Positions 17,460 through 26,437 of a stretch of DNA of 64,000 bases are shown in pieces. Below the pieces are notes generated by a model. The model worked only from the letters and a program-made list of their open reading frames with translations. It ran no database searches and was not told the origin of the DNA. Within the stretch, counting starts at the first letter, position 1. Every line of letters begins with the position of its first letter. Both the position numbers and the translations under genes were made by a program. This stretch comes from Arthrobacter sp. 9V (GTDB taxonomy: Bacteria > Actinomycetota > Actinomycetes > Actinomycetales > Micrococcaceae). The stretch lies in NCBI RefSeq assembly GCF_902506065.1, contig NZ_LR732912.1, positions 2,292,154 to 2,356,153 on the forward strand, in the 5' to 3' direction.

Positions 17460-18578
17460 ATGAAGATCGAAGCCGAATGGATGCGCGGAGGCACCAGCAA
17501 GTGCTGGGTCTTTGAAACTGAACACTTGAATGAGGCCAACGCCACCTTGGACGATCTCCTGCCCCGGCTCTTCGGGAGCCCGGATTCCCGGCAGATCGAT
17601 GGCGTAGGCGGAGCTACATCAACCACCAGCAAGGCAATGATCCTTAGCCGTCCGGCGGACAAGGAGGTGGATGTCGAATTCACTTTCGCCCAGGTAGGGA
17701 TCGAAGAGGCAGCAGTTGATTGGGGAAGCAACTGCGGAAACTGCTCGGCCGTGGTCGGTCTCTACGCCATCGAGAAGGGCTGGGTTGTGCCCAATGGCGA
17801 TTCCACCCGGATCGTCACCCGCAATACCAACACGGGCCAGATCATCATCCAACGCGTTTCAACTCCCGCCGGCGCCCTGCCGATCGTCCCGGACGCACAG
17901 ATGCCCGGCGTCGTGTTTCCCGGTTACCGGGTAGGCCTTGGGTTCCAGGATCCTGCCGGCAAGACCACCGGTCAGCTACTGCCCACCGGCTCGCCAACTG
18001 ACACGATCGTTGCCGGCGGAACCAGCTGGACGGTGTCCATGGTGGACGCAGGCGCGCCTGTGGTCATGGTCCGGGCCGAGGAGCTTGGACTGGACACTGC
18101 CCGCTACGACACGTGGAAAGCCGGCGTGGAATCGCACCTGGACACCCTGGACCAGATTCGTCGCCAGGCGGCGGTGCGGATGGGCATGGCGTCTACTCCC
18201 GCCGAAGCCGCACGGGCTGTACCCAAACTTGCAATCGTCGGTCCTCCCGAAGGGCCCGACGCCGAAGGTGACGTGAACGTCATGATGCTCTCCATGGGCA
18301 AACCGCATCCCGCCCTGGCCATCACCGGCAGCATCGCCCTCACGCTTGCGGCCCACACACCCGGCACCGTACTGAACACCATTGCCGGCAACACGGAGAA
18401 ATCAGTTCTGAAGCTCAGGACGCCTGCCGGCGTCATCGAAACCTGGAGCGAGGATCAGGACGGGTCCGTTCTGGTGGGCGTTGACCGAACAGCACGCACC
18501 ATCGCCTCCAGCATCATTCACCTCCCGGAGACTCTCGGCAACGTCGCCGAAGCCTCACTAGCAACAGCCACTCGATGA
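17460..18578 (+). CDS. PrpF-family isomerase (methylaconitate/oxalomesaconate isomerase-like)
   Basis: This 372-residue PrpF protein starts at the ATG at 17460, preceded by GGGAGG; the frame is open to 17382 but lacks a site there. WMRGGTSK at the N terminus and the SNCGNCSAVVG segment near residue 95, with the catalytic cysteines of the PrpF/diaminopimelate-epimerase fold, are diagnostic. Such enzymes shift double bonds in 2-methylaconitate, 4-oxalomesaconate or aconitate. No prpC/D genes are present, so the substrate is more likely aconitate-like or an aromatic-derived tricarboxylate imported by the MatC-type carrier next door. Confidence 0.88.
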   Translation: MKIEAEWMRGGTSKCWVFETEHLNEANATLDDLLPRLFGSPDSRQIDGVGGATSTTSKAMILSRPADKEVDVEFTFAQVGIEEAAVDWGSNCGNCSAVVGLYAIEKGWVVPNGDSTRIVTRNTNTGQIIIQRVSTPAGALPIVPDAQMPGVVFPGYRVGLGFQDPAGKTTGQLLPTGSPTDTIVAGGTSWTVSMVDAGAPVVMVRAEELGLDTARYDTWKAGVESHLDTLDQIRRQAAVRMGMASTPAEAARAVPKLAIVGPPEGPDAEGDVNVMMLSMGKPHPALAITGSIALTLAAHTPGTVLNTIAGNTEKSVLKLRTPAGVIETWSEDQDGSVLVGVDRTARTIASSIIHLPETLGNVAEASLATATR

Positions 18579-18589
18579 GGAGAACCACC

Positions 18590-20035
18590 ATGGCTAAGAC
18601 TATTTCCACACCAGCCCCCGAGGCTGAGAGCGACATCCGGGAAGTACGTTCCCAGCGTCCCAACAACCGCCGCCGTATCCTTCTGATAACGGTTGCCGCT
18701 TCTGTGATCCTGGGTCTGGCTGCCATCCTGTTCGGGGGTGCCATCTTCAACCCGGCGGCCACCCCTGAATCGGAGCCCACCATGACCGCCATCCAGATCA
18801 TCCCGCTGGTAATTCTCGTGGTGATGTTCGTGGTCGCCACCAAGTGGCCATTGAATATCGGTGTGATGGGACTCGTGGCCTCCTTCGGGGTGGGCTACTT
18901 CATGCTCGGTATGACCGATAAAGAGATCCTGGCCGATTTCCCGTCAAACATCGTGATTACCATCATTGGCGTCACGTACTTCTTCAGCATGGCGCAGAGG
19001 AACGGGACCATCGACATCATCGTCCAGAACTGTGTCCGTGTTGTCCGCGGCAAGACCCTGCTTCTGCCGTGGGTCTTCTTCCTCCTGGCGGCATCACTGA
19101 CTGCTTTGGGCACCTTCTCCCCCGCAGCAGTAGCGCTGCTGGCACCCGCTGCAATAGGGCTGGCCTACGAATCACGCATCCACCCCGTTCTCATGGGTGC
19201 GTTCATCATCAACGGAGCGCATGCCGGTGGCTTCTCCCCCCTCTCCGTGGCAGGTGTGCTGGTGCATGACATCGCCGTAAAGAACGGTTTCCCGATCTCG
19301 CAGGGCGCACTCTTCGGAGCGAGCTTCGCACTGAATCTCATCCTTTCAGTCCTCACCGTGGTGTTGTTCGCCATGTTGGGCAAACTTCGCGACGGCGCTG
19401 CAGGCCAACACGCCGATCTTGAGGCGCGCGCCACCCGGCCGCATGGCCAGCAGATCCTCACTTTGGGACTGATTGCGGCGATGCTCATCTGCGCTTTGGG
19501 CTTCCACATGCCGATCGGCTTCGTCGCCCTCTCGGCAGGACTCCTGCTTGCGCTGGTCAACATCAAGGAGCACCAGACCTTCATTGGCGGCGTTTCCTGG
19601 TCCACCGTCCTCCTCGTCGCCGGCATGATCACCTACGTTTCCCTCCTTCAGCACATGGGTGTCATCGACACCCTCGCAGAGCAAGCCCTTGCCCTCGGCG
19701 CACCGCTCCTCATTGCCTTGGTGCTCTGCTACGTCATTGGCGTCGGCTCAGCCTTCGCCTCGTCCACCGCACTGCTGACAGCTTTCATTCCCCTGGCTGG
19801 CCCGCTGCTGGCCACAAGCTCACTCAGTGCCTCGGGGACCGTGGCGGCCCTGGCGATAGCGGCAACCGTGGTGGACGTATCCCCGTTCTCCACAGACGGT
19901 GCCTTGGTGGTGGCCAACGCGCGCGAAGACGACCGTCAGCGCGTCTACAAGCAGCTGATGATGTACGCCGGCGGAGTGGTTTTGGTGGCACCCGCACTCG
20001 CTTGGGCGCTGCTTGTACCCACAGGCATCATGTAG
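18590..20035 (+). CDS. MatC-type dicarboxylate/tricarboxylate carrier
   Basis: This 481-residue membrane protein has about 12 hydrophobic segments. The region around residues 80-150 (IGVMGLVASFGVGYF, then DFPSNIVITIIGVTYFFSMA) matches the N-terminal domain of the dicarboxylate carrier MatC. The start at the ATG at 18590 is preferred because GAGGAG lies 7 bases upstream, although an ATG overlapping the prpF stop (18575) is also possible. Coupled to prpF, it probably imports the isomerase substrate. The operon ends at a strong terminator. Confidence 0.85.
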   Translation: MAKTISTPAPEAESDIREVRSQRPNNRRRILLITVAASVILGLAAILFGGAIFNPAATPESEPTMTAIQIIPLVILVVMFVVATKWPLNIGVMGLVASFGVGYFMLGMTDKEILADFPSNIVITIIGVTYFFSMAQRNGTIDIIVQNCVRVVRGKTLLLPWVFFLLAASLTALGTFSPAAVALLAPAAIGLAYESRIHPVLMGAFIINGAHAGGFSPLSVAGVLVHDIAVKNGFPISQGALFGASFALNLILSVLTVVLFAMLGKLRDGAAGQHADLEARATRPHGQQILTLGLIAAMLICALGFHMPIGFVALSAGLLLALVNIKEHQTFIGGVSWSTVLLVAGMITYVSLLQHMGVIDTLAEQALALGAPLLIALVLCYVIGVGSAFASSTALLTAFIPLAGPLLATSSLSASGTVAALAIAATVVDVSPFSTDGALVVANAREDDRQRVYKQLMMYAGGVVLVAPALAWALLVPTGIM

Positions 20036-20148
20036 CTCCGAGGAGTAAACGAACACCGAAGAAGAGGTTCGGTACGCGAAAGGAACCGCTCCAACACACC
20101 ATCGCAACAGGTAGCCCGACCGACGGGCGCAGGGGCGCGACCCATCGC

Positions 20149-20187
20149 ACCAAGGGCAGGACCACCAGTGGTCCTGCCCTTGGTTTT
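20149..20187 (+). terminator. Intrinsic terminator after the MatC gene
   Basis: A perfect 17-bp inverted repeat (20149-20165 and 20168-20184) with a two-base apex is followed by a short T-run (TTTT). It lies 114 bases after the carrier stop codon. Confidence 0.85.
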
Positions 20188-20349
20188 ACCCTGCCATGCT
20201 TGCGTTTGTCGTGCACTCCACGCTACGCCCGCTCGACTCTCATAGAGGGCAGGAAGGCATCTTTGAAGGGGGTAATGACATACCCTCCCGGCCAGGCAAG
20301 CCCTGGTGTTCACTGGGAACTGAAGCGCAACCTGCAAAAGAGGGATCAC

Positions 20350-21234
20350 ATGGATATCACGCTCAACAATGGACTCAGCATGCCGGCTCTGGGGCTTGGT
20401 GTCTTCCAAAGCGCCCCTGAAGAAACCACGGCGGCAGTCCTGACCGCACTGAACACCGGATACAGGCATATTGACACCGCTGCCGCGTACGGAAACGAAC
20501 GGGAAGTCGGGCAAGGGGTACGCATTTCAGGCCTGGACCGTTCGGACATTTTCATAGAGACGAAAATATGGGTCAGCGACTACGGACATGACCGGGCCCT
20601 TCACGCCTGGGACAAAGCGGTTGGAAAACTGGGGGTGGAGTACGTGGACCTCTTCATCCTGCACCAGCCGGCTCCGGACCGGTTCGAGAAGACAATCGCC
20701 GCCTACAAGGCGCTTGAAAAGCTGCTCGCTGACGGTCGTGTCAAGGCGATCGGTGTCAGCAACTTCATGCCACACCATCTGGAGCAACTGCTCGATGCCA
20801 CGGACGTCATCCCTGCCGTGAATCAGATTGAACTCCACCCCTACTTCACCCAACCGGAGGTCCAGGCAGCCGACGCCGAACACGGAATCCTCACCCAGGC
20901 GTGGTCGCCCATCGGCGGGATCACCTTTTACCCGGGCTGGGGCGGCGAGGACCGCCGGAACGTCATGCAGGACCCGGCTATCGCCGCCGTCGCGCAGGCC
21001 CATGGGAAGACCCCGGCGCAGGTGATGCTTCGCTGGCACCTGCAGCAAGGCCGCTCAGCCATCCCGAAGTCCATACACCCGGGCCGCATCGCCGAAAATT
21101 TCGACGTTTTCGACTTCGAACTTTCGGAAGCCGAAATCGCCGTCATCAACGCGCTCCACAGTGGTGTACGGAGCGGTCCGGACCCTGACGAAGCCCGCGA
21201 AGAGCGGTTCGCCTTGGTCATTCCCGAGGCCTGA
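20350..21234 (+). CDS. Aldo/keto reductase
   Basis: This 294-residue NADPH-dependent reductase of the AKR5-type (2,5-diketo-gluconate reductase-like) group has the catalytic tetrad D42, Y47, K72 and H105 visible (HIDTAAAYGNE, ETKIW, FILHQ). The coenzyme segment SIHPGRIAENFDVFDFEL is near the C terminus. The ATG at 20350 is chosen because homology starts there; the longer open frame from 20002 overlaps the MatC gene and its terminator. It stands alone between the terminator and the convergent levan operon, so its substrate cannot be inferred. Confidence 0.9.
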   Translation: MDITLNNGLSMPALGLGVFQSAPEETTAAVLTALNTGYRHIDTAAAYGNEREVGQGVRISGLDRSDIFIETKIWVSDYGHDRALHAWDKAVGKLGVEYVDLFILHQPAPDRFEKTIAAYKALEKLLADGRVKAIGVSNFMPHHLEQLLDATDVIPAVNQIELHPYFTQPEVQAADAEHGILTQAWSPIGGITFYPGWGGEDRRNVMQDPAIAAVAQAHGKTPAQVMLRWHLQQGRSAIPKSIHPGRIAENFDVFDFELSEAEIAVINALHSGVRSGPDPDEAREERFALVIPEA

Positions 21235-21268
21235 ACCAGGGAGGACCTTTCCTTCCCTCAAGGGCGGC

Positions 21269-22840
21269 CTAGGGCGTGACCTTGAGTTCACGGATGGTCA
21301 GGTTCCGGAACGTGGCCGCTCCTTCATGGGCGTAGAGACGGATGCCGTCATCGCCTTCGAGCGGGAAAACCCGATGCGAGTGCACCACACGCCCATCCCC
21401 CACGAACATCTCCGCACTGGTCAGATCCACCAGGATACGGAGTGTGAGTCTCCCTGCGGAGGGATCCATAGGGGTCTGCGTCTCACCCGCCGTGGGGTTG
21501 ATGGTGGGGCGACGATTTACATAAGTGAACGGGCCACCCAGGAAGGCACCCACAGCCACATGCCTGCCCCCGCCTGGCGCCCGGCATACCTCCAGCCCGA
21601 GATTGGCTGGTGGCGCAGCAGGATCCCACACCACCTCACAGCTCAGGTCATAAGCGCTGGAGCGGACCGTCAAGTCATGGGTACCCACAACCGCCACATC
21701 ACCGAGCATATGTGTGCGCTTCACATGGTCACCCAGCGCAGACGTGGGCGTGGACACAAGGTAATAGGTGCCGTTTCCACGCTTGAGCCGGACATCGCGA
21801 ACGATCATGTCATCGCCGTTGTAACCGTCAGTGACCAAGGTGGGCGTGTTGTGGGGGTAGTCCCAAAAATTGGCCCAACCAATTGCCCGGCGGAGGGTTG
21901 GGTCCTCCGCGCCCGACGCATCATGATGCGGATATGTCACTGCCCCATAGAAATCGAAACCGTAATCCAACCATTCCGGCTCGGCGCGGTCAGGGGTGAA
22001 AGAACTGCCGTCGAAAGCCCCGGTCCAATAGGCATACGTCGCTGGAAGTCCGCGGCCCTTGCCGTTCGCACTGGTACCCAAGACCCAATGCGAAGTGCCG
22101 TCGTCGGCAGTCATCCGGAAGAGGTCAGGGCACTCCAGCAGCCCCAGGTCGCTGCGAAGGAATTCGCCAACACGCTGCCAGGACCGCAGGTCCGGGGAGG
22201 TGTAGAAACCCAGCTTCTGTCCCTCGGCATTGGCCATGAACCACCGGGCACGGTCCTCATCCCAAATAACCTTGGGATCACGGAAATCATGCACGCCAGG
22301 GTTGGGCAGCACGGGAGCATCGCCGCCGGACTTGAAAGAGCGCCCTCTGTCCGTTGAATACCAGAGGTACTGCGCCTGCCGGCCTTCCGGGGCCTGCGTC
22401 ACAAGGGCTATGACCGCACCCGCACCGTATCCGGCAGTATTTGCCTCATCAACCACCAGGCATCCGGACCAGCAGTCACCGTTGCCGTTGCTGAACTTTG
22501 GAATCGCGACCCCGCGGTCCCGGAACGCGACGTGATCGGTTGTAGTGGCCCGACGCCAGGATGTGCCGCCACCGCCGTTGATGTAATCAGCGTTGTACAA
22601 GTAGTAATAGTGGTACTCCCCGTCCAGGTAGATGGGTCGCTGGGGATCGTTCTTCCAGTTATCGGAAACACTGAAGTGACAAACCGGGCGCATCCGGGAA
22701 GTTCCTTTCGAAGGACCACCCACCGCAGAGGCGGGACCAACGGGACCGGACAACGCCAACGAACCGCCGAGGGCAAGCGCCCCGGCGCCGGTCAGGAGTC
22801 CGCGGCGAGAGACTGATGGAGATTTTTCCAAGGTTTTCAC
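21269..22840 (-). CDS. lftA: Tat-exported GH32 enzyme, probable levan fructotransferase (DFA IV-forming)
   Basis: This is a 523-residue GH32 protein with a GTG start overlapping the upstream GH32 stop (GTGA). The N terminus has a twin-arginine signal (SRRGLLTGAG, hydrophobic core, ASA cleavage site near 39), so it is exported folded. Catalytic motifs are WKNDP (nucleophile D65), FRDPK (D188) and LECPDL (acid/base E236). WKNDPQRP in place of the usual WMNDPNG, the length and the Arthrobacter-like background fit levan fructotransferase, which turns levan into difructose anhydride IV. An exo- or endo-levanase is the alternative. Next to an ABC importer and cytoplasmic fructosidase, it would supply the transported saccharide. 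Confidence 0.75.
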   Translation of the reverse strand: MKTLEKSPSVSRRGLLTGAGALALGGSLALSGPVGPASAVGGPSKGTSRMRPVCHFSVSDNWKNDPQRPIYLDGEYHYYYLYNADYINGGGGTSWRRATTTDHVAFRDRGVAIPKFSNGNGDCWSGCLVVDEANTAGYGAGAVIALVTQAPEGRQAQYLWYSTDRGRSFKSGGDAPVLPNPGVHDFRDPKVIWDEDRARWFMANAEGQKLGFYTSPDLRSWQRVGEFLRSDLGLLECPDLFRMTADDGTSHWVLGTSANGKGRGLPATYAYWTGAFDGSSFTPDRAEPEWLDYGFDFYGAVTYPHHDASGAEDPTLRRAIGWANFWDYPHNTPTLVTDGYNGDDMIVRDVRLKRGNGTYYLVSTPTSALGDHVKRTHMLGDVAVVGTHDLTVRSSAYDLSCEVVWDPAAPPANLGLEVCRAPGGGRHVAVGAFLGGPFTYVNRRPTINPTAGETQTPMDPSAGRLTLRILVDLTSAEMFVGDGRVVHSHRVFPLEGDDGIRLYAHEGAATFRNLTIRELKVTP

Positions 22841-24387
22841 TTCCGTCCAGGCAGGAGGCTGCGGGTCTCTTCGAACACCTCAGCCATGGCCCAAGCATCA
22901 AAGGACAGAAGCCGCACCGAACCTTCAGTGGCTGCCAGCGTCACGCGCTCGCCGCCCAGGGTCGGATAGACACGGGCTGTGAGCGGCTTCCCGTTGGCGA
23001 AAACTTCGACGGCGGAGCGGTCCACCAGGACGCGCAGGCGAACCCGCCCGTCCGCCATGGGAAGAGGGCCGGACTTGTCCTCCACATCCACGGCGGGGTC
23101 CAGGCTGCTGCCCGTCCGATCAAGGCGGAGAGTTCCGGCTGAGGTTCCGTCAGCTGCCCGGCTCAGCACTATAACCGTCTCCTCTTCACCGTCGGTGGAC
23201 GCCAGCACTCCGAGCCGAAGCTCCGCACCGGGAGTCAGTTGCACGTCCAGCTCAAGATCCAGTTGGTTCCCGGACGCCCCCGTAGCAACCGACGTTCCGG
23301 CCCCCACCAGCACCTGGGCAGGAACGTTGACGTGGTTCCTGCGCAGCTTGGCGATTTCGGGAACAGGCGCAAACAGCAAAGTCCCGTCCGGGCCCACTGT
23401 GGTCACCCGCGGGAGGCTCATCACTCCGGACCAGCCGGCTTCCACCATGGCTGCGTCGCTTCGCCCTTCCTGCATCCAGCCGAACATGATCCGCCGGCCG
23501 GACTCATCCTGGAAGGACTGTGGAGCGTAGAAGAAGCGGCCACCATAGTCCAAGCGGTGCAGCGCCTCCGGCTTGAAGGTGTCTCCGGCGTAGCGTCCGG
23601 TCCAGTACAGCGGGTGGCGGGTCTCGCCGTCGTCCCATGCTGAGAAGACCAGCACATCCGGGGAGTTCTGCGCAGGTGCCGAGCCCAGGGATCCTTCTCC
23701 TGCCCGGAAGAGGTCGACGCATTCCCACATGGTCCCGGTCCAGTCCGTGTCTGAAGGATCGCCCTGGGAAGCATCGCCGATGACCAACGGACCAACATAG
23801 TCCCAGTACCGCAGGTCTTCTGACTCATACAAGAACGCCGTTCCGCCCCGGTTGCGGATTCCTGACCCCACCAGTTGCCGCCATATACTGCCTTCACGCC
23901 ACACGCAGTGATCGCGGTAAGCGGTAATGTCCACGCCTGCTGGCGGGGCTGCAATCACAGGGTTGCCTGGATCCTTGGTCCACTCCACAAGATCCGGGGA
24001 TCCGACTGCAACGCAGGGCAGCTCCTGATCCTCAAACCGTCCCGAGTACACCAAGGTGGGCGTGCCGTCGTCGTTCACCAACACCCCGGACCAGCAACCC
24101 TCGGCGTCCGGTCCCGCTGAAGGTTCCAACGCTACGGGCTGGTCTGTCCAGGTGACCAAATCCGTGCTGGTGGCATGGCCCCACTGGATGTGGTGGTGGA
24201 AAGCACCTTCCGGGTTGTACTGATAGAAGAGGTGGTAGGTGCCGTTCCATTGGCTGACCCCGTTGGGATCGTTGAGCCACCCGGCCGGCGATACAAAGTG
24301 GAATCGCGGGCGGAGGGGGTCGGCCTCGGCACGAGCCAATAGTTGGTCCCGCGGAATGGTGGCGAGCGGGTGGGTAATTTCAGTCAT
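22837..24387 (-). CDS. Cytoplasmic GH32 beta-fructosidase
   Basis: This 516-residue glycoside hydrolase family 32 protein has no signal peptide. The nucleophile is D40 in GWLNDPNG, the transition-state Asp is D159 in YRDHCVW (the usual RDP is RDH here), and the acid/base is E222 in MWECVDL. The C-terminal beta-sandwich includes the common VDRSAVEVFANG segment. It overlaps the ABC ATPase gene upstream (ATGA) and the lftA gene downstream, so it is co-translated with both. It probably hydrolyses imported levan fragments, levanbiose or difructose anhydride to fructose. Confidence 0.9.
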   Translation of the reverse strand: MTEITHPLATIPRDQLLARAEADPLRPRFHFVSPAGWLNDPNGVSQWNGTYHLFYQYNPEGAFHHHIQWGHATSTDLVTWTDQPVALEPSAGPDAEGCWSGVLVNDDGTPTLVYSGRFEDQELPCVAVGSPDLVEWTKDPGNPVIAAPPAGVDITAYRDHCVWREGSIWRQLVGSGIRNRGGTAFLYESEDLRYWDYVGPLVIGDASQGDPSDTDWTGTMWECVDLFRAGEGSLGSAPAQNSPDVLVFSAWDDGETRHPLYWTGRYAGDTFKPEALHRLDYGGRFFYAPQSFQDESGRRIMFGWMQEGRSDAAMVEAGWSGVMSLPRVTTVGPDGTLLFAPVPEIAKLRRNHVNVPAQVLVGAGTSVATGASGNQLDLELDVQLTPGAELRLGVLASTDGEEETVIVLSRAADGTSAGTLRLDRTGSSLDPAVDVEDKSGPLPMADGRVRLRVLVDRSAVEVFANGKPLTARVYPTLGGERVTLAATEGSVRLLSFDAWAMAEVFEETRSLLPGRK

Positions 24388-25478
24388 GCGGAAGCCTCTT
24401 CTTGAGCGTTCGACGCCGGGTGGCTGGATGGAATTGGTTCGCTCGCCAAAGCATGGCCTCCGGCCGCAGCCCAGGGCCGGTAGAGATGGCAGCGCACCCA
24501 GTGGCGGTTCTCGGGGTGACCCACCTGGTGACGCACCGGCTCATCGGACGAGCACGCCTGATCCGGGTCGCCGTCGAATACGCACTGCGTTGAGGCCATG
24601 ACCGCTTGGCGCAGTTCTGCCCTGCGGACCGGATCATACGAGCCTGCCCGGGCCGGGTCCGGGACAGCTGAAACCAGGAGCTGCGTGTAAGGGTGCGCCG
24701 GGTTGGCCAGGAGGTCCAAAGACTCGCCTTCCTCCACCAGTTCACCCGCGAACATGACCGCGGTGCGGTCCGCTAAGTAGCGGGCAGACGCGAGGTCATG
24801 GGTGATGTAGAGCATGGAGATGCCCTGATCATCGCGGAGCTTGCGCATCAGGTTCAGAACACCGATACGGACGGAAACGTCCAGCATGGACGTGGGTTCG
24901 TCAGCCAGGATGACCTGCGGTTCAACGGCCAGGGCACGGGCGATGGCAACGCGCTGGCGTTGGCCGCCGGAGAGCTCGTGCGGGTAGGAATTCAGCATGT
25001 CGGGCTGCAGGCCAACAGTGGTCATGAGCTCTTCGAGCCGCCTTTGGGTCTCTTGCTCGGAACCGCCGCCCTTCCCGTGAATCGCCAATGAACGCCGCAG
25101 GAAATGATCCATCCTGTGGGCCGGGTTCAAGGAACCGAAGGGGTCTTGGAAGACCATTTGCAGTTGGGATCGGAACGCACGGGACGCTTGGAAACGGTCG
25201 CGTTTGAGGACGTCGACGCCGTCAATCAGGATCTCGCCTGAACTCGGCTTTTCGAGCCGGGCAACGCAGCGGGCCAGGGTGCTCTTACCGGACCCGGACT
25301 CCCCCACGAGTGCGACGATCTCGCCCTTGCCAATGCTTAAATCGATCCCGTGCAGCGCGCGAACGGAGTCGCGGGAGAACAACCCGCCAATCGGGAAGGT
25401 CTTTCCCAGTCCTCTGATCTCCAGGGCCGGGGTGCCGGTGCCGGATACGGTTGATGGTGCCATGAGTGAATGGCTCAT
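24384..25478 (-). CDS. Oligopeptide/oligosaccharide-type ABC transporter ATP-binding protein (DppF/OppF-like)
   Basis: This is a 364-residue ATPase. Walker A is GESGSGKST, the signature LSGGQRQR, Walker B VILADEPTSMLDV, and the C-terminal cysteine-rich Opp/Dpp extension near residues 285-330 (CVFDGDPDQAC) is of the type that often binds an iron-sulfur cluster. It overlaps its neighbours by 4 bases on each side. It forms the second half of a heterodimeric ATPase with the gene at 25475. In this operon the importer is expected to carry a fructose oligosaccharide or anhydride, not peptides. Confidence 0.93.
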   Translation of the reverse strand: MSHSLMAPSTVSGTGTPALEIRGLGKTFPIGGLFSRDSVRALHGIDLSIGKGEIVALVGESGSGKSTLARCVARLEKPSSGEILIDGVDVLKRDRFQASRAFRSQLQMVFQDPFGSLNPAHRMDHFLRRSLAIHGKGGGSEQETQRRLEELMTTVGLQPDMLNSYPHELSGGQRQRVAIARALAVEPQVILADEPTSMLDVSVRIGVLNLMRKLRDDQGISMLYITHDLASARYLADRTAVMFAGELVEEGESLDLLANPAHPYTQLLVSAVPDPARAGSYDPVRRAELRQAVMASTQCVFDGDPDQACSSDEPVRHQVGHPENRHWVRCHLYRPWAAAGGHALASEPIPSSHPASNAQEEASA

Positions 25479-26437
25479 CGCGCAGCTCCTTCCAGGTTGA
25501 TGGCATCAATGACCGAGGCGTCGTCCTCAAACGGAGCCACAAAGTGGCCGGGTGCAACCTCGGCGAGGTCCGGAATGTTCCGGAACTTCACGCCGTCGGG
25601 CAATCCCGTCAAGGGAACCCGAGGGCCGGTGAGCGGCGGAAACGCGCCCATCAGGGCTTGGGTGTAGGGGTGGCGGGGATTGGCGTACACGTCCTGGGCC
25701 TTTGCCGTCTCTACGATCCGGCCGCCGTACATCACGGCCATGCGGTGTGAGAGTTCCACCATGAGGGACATGTCGTGCGTGATGAACAGTACGGAGAAAC
25801 CGAGCTCGCGCTGCAGATCCTTGATTTGAGCCATGATCTCCTGCTGCACCACCACGTCCAAAGCAGTGGTGGGCTCGTCAAGGATCAAGAGGGATGGCTG
25901 GAGCGCTACTGCCATGGCGATCACCGCTCGCTGACGCATGCCACCGGAGAGTTGGTGCGGATAGGACTTGAGCCGTGCCCGGTCAATCCTCACCAGTTCC
26001 AGCAGTTCACCCGCACGCCTCAATGATTCCCTGCGGGAGTAGCCGGCATGGGTGGTGAAAATGTCCACAATCTGCTCCCCGATGGTCAGCACCGGATTGA
26101 GCGAGTTCATGGCCGATTGGAACACCATGGCTACGTCCTGCCAGCGGAAACGCCGCAGCTCTTCCGGACTCATGGCCAGGACGTCCTTGCCACCGAAGGA
26201 AATGCTCCCACCGGCGATCTTCGCGGGATCCTTAAGGAGCCTCATAATCGAGTTGGCAATGGTGGACTTCCCGCAGCCGGACTCCCCTGCGAGGCCAAAC
26301 ACCTCACCGGTGCCAATGCTGAAGGAAACGTGGTCCACGGCGGTGGTGGAGCGGGTGTCGCCGATGTACTTGACCGTGAGGTTCTTGACCTCCAGGACGG
26401 GCTCGTGGGTGCCGAAGGAAACCTGGGAAATAGTCAC
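25475..26437 (-). CDS. Oligopeptide/oligosaccharide-type ABC transporter ATP-binding protein (DppD/OppD-like)
   Basis: The GTG at 26437 is chosen as start: AAAGGAG lies upstream and it overlaps the permease stop (GTGA). That gives 320 residues, whereas the open frame to 26593 is inside the permease gene. Walker A is GESGCGKST, the signature LSGGMRQR, and Walker B LLILDEPTTALDV. It pairs with the DppF-like protein to energise the importer of the levan operon. Confidence 0.93.
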   Translation of the reverse strand: MTISQVSFGTHEPVLEVKNLTVKYIGDTRSTTAVDHVSFSIGTGEVFGLAGESGCGKSTIANSIMRLLKDPAKIAGGSISFGGKDVLAMSPEELRRFRWQDVAMVFQSAMNSLNPVLTIGEQIVDIFTTHAGYSRRESLRRAGELLELVRIDRARLKSYPHQLSGGMRQRAVIAMAVALQPSLLILDEPTTALDVVVQQEIMAQIKDLQRELGFSVLFITHDMSLMVELSHRMAVMYGGRIVETAKAQDVYANPRHPYTQALMGAFPPLTGPRVPLTGLPDGVKFRNIPDLAEVAPGHFVAPFEDDASVIDAINLEGAAR

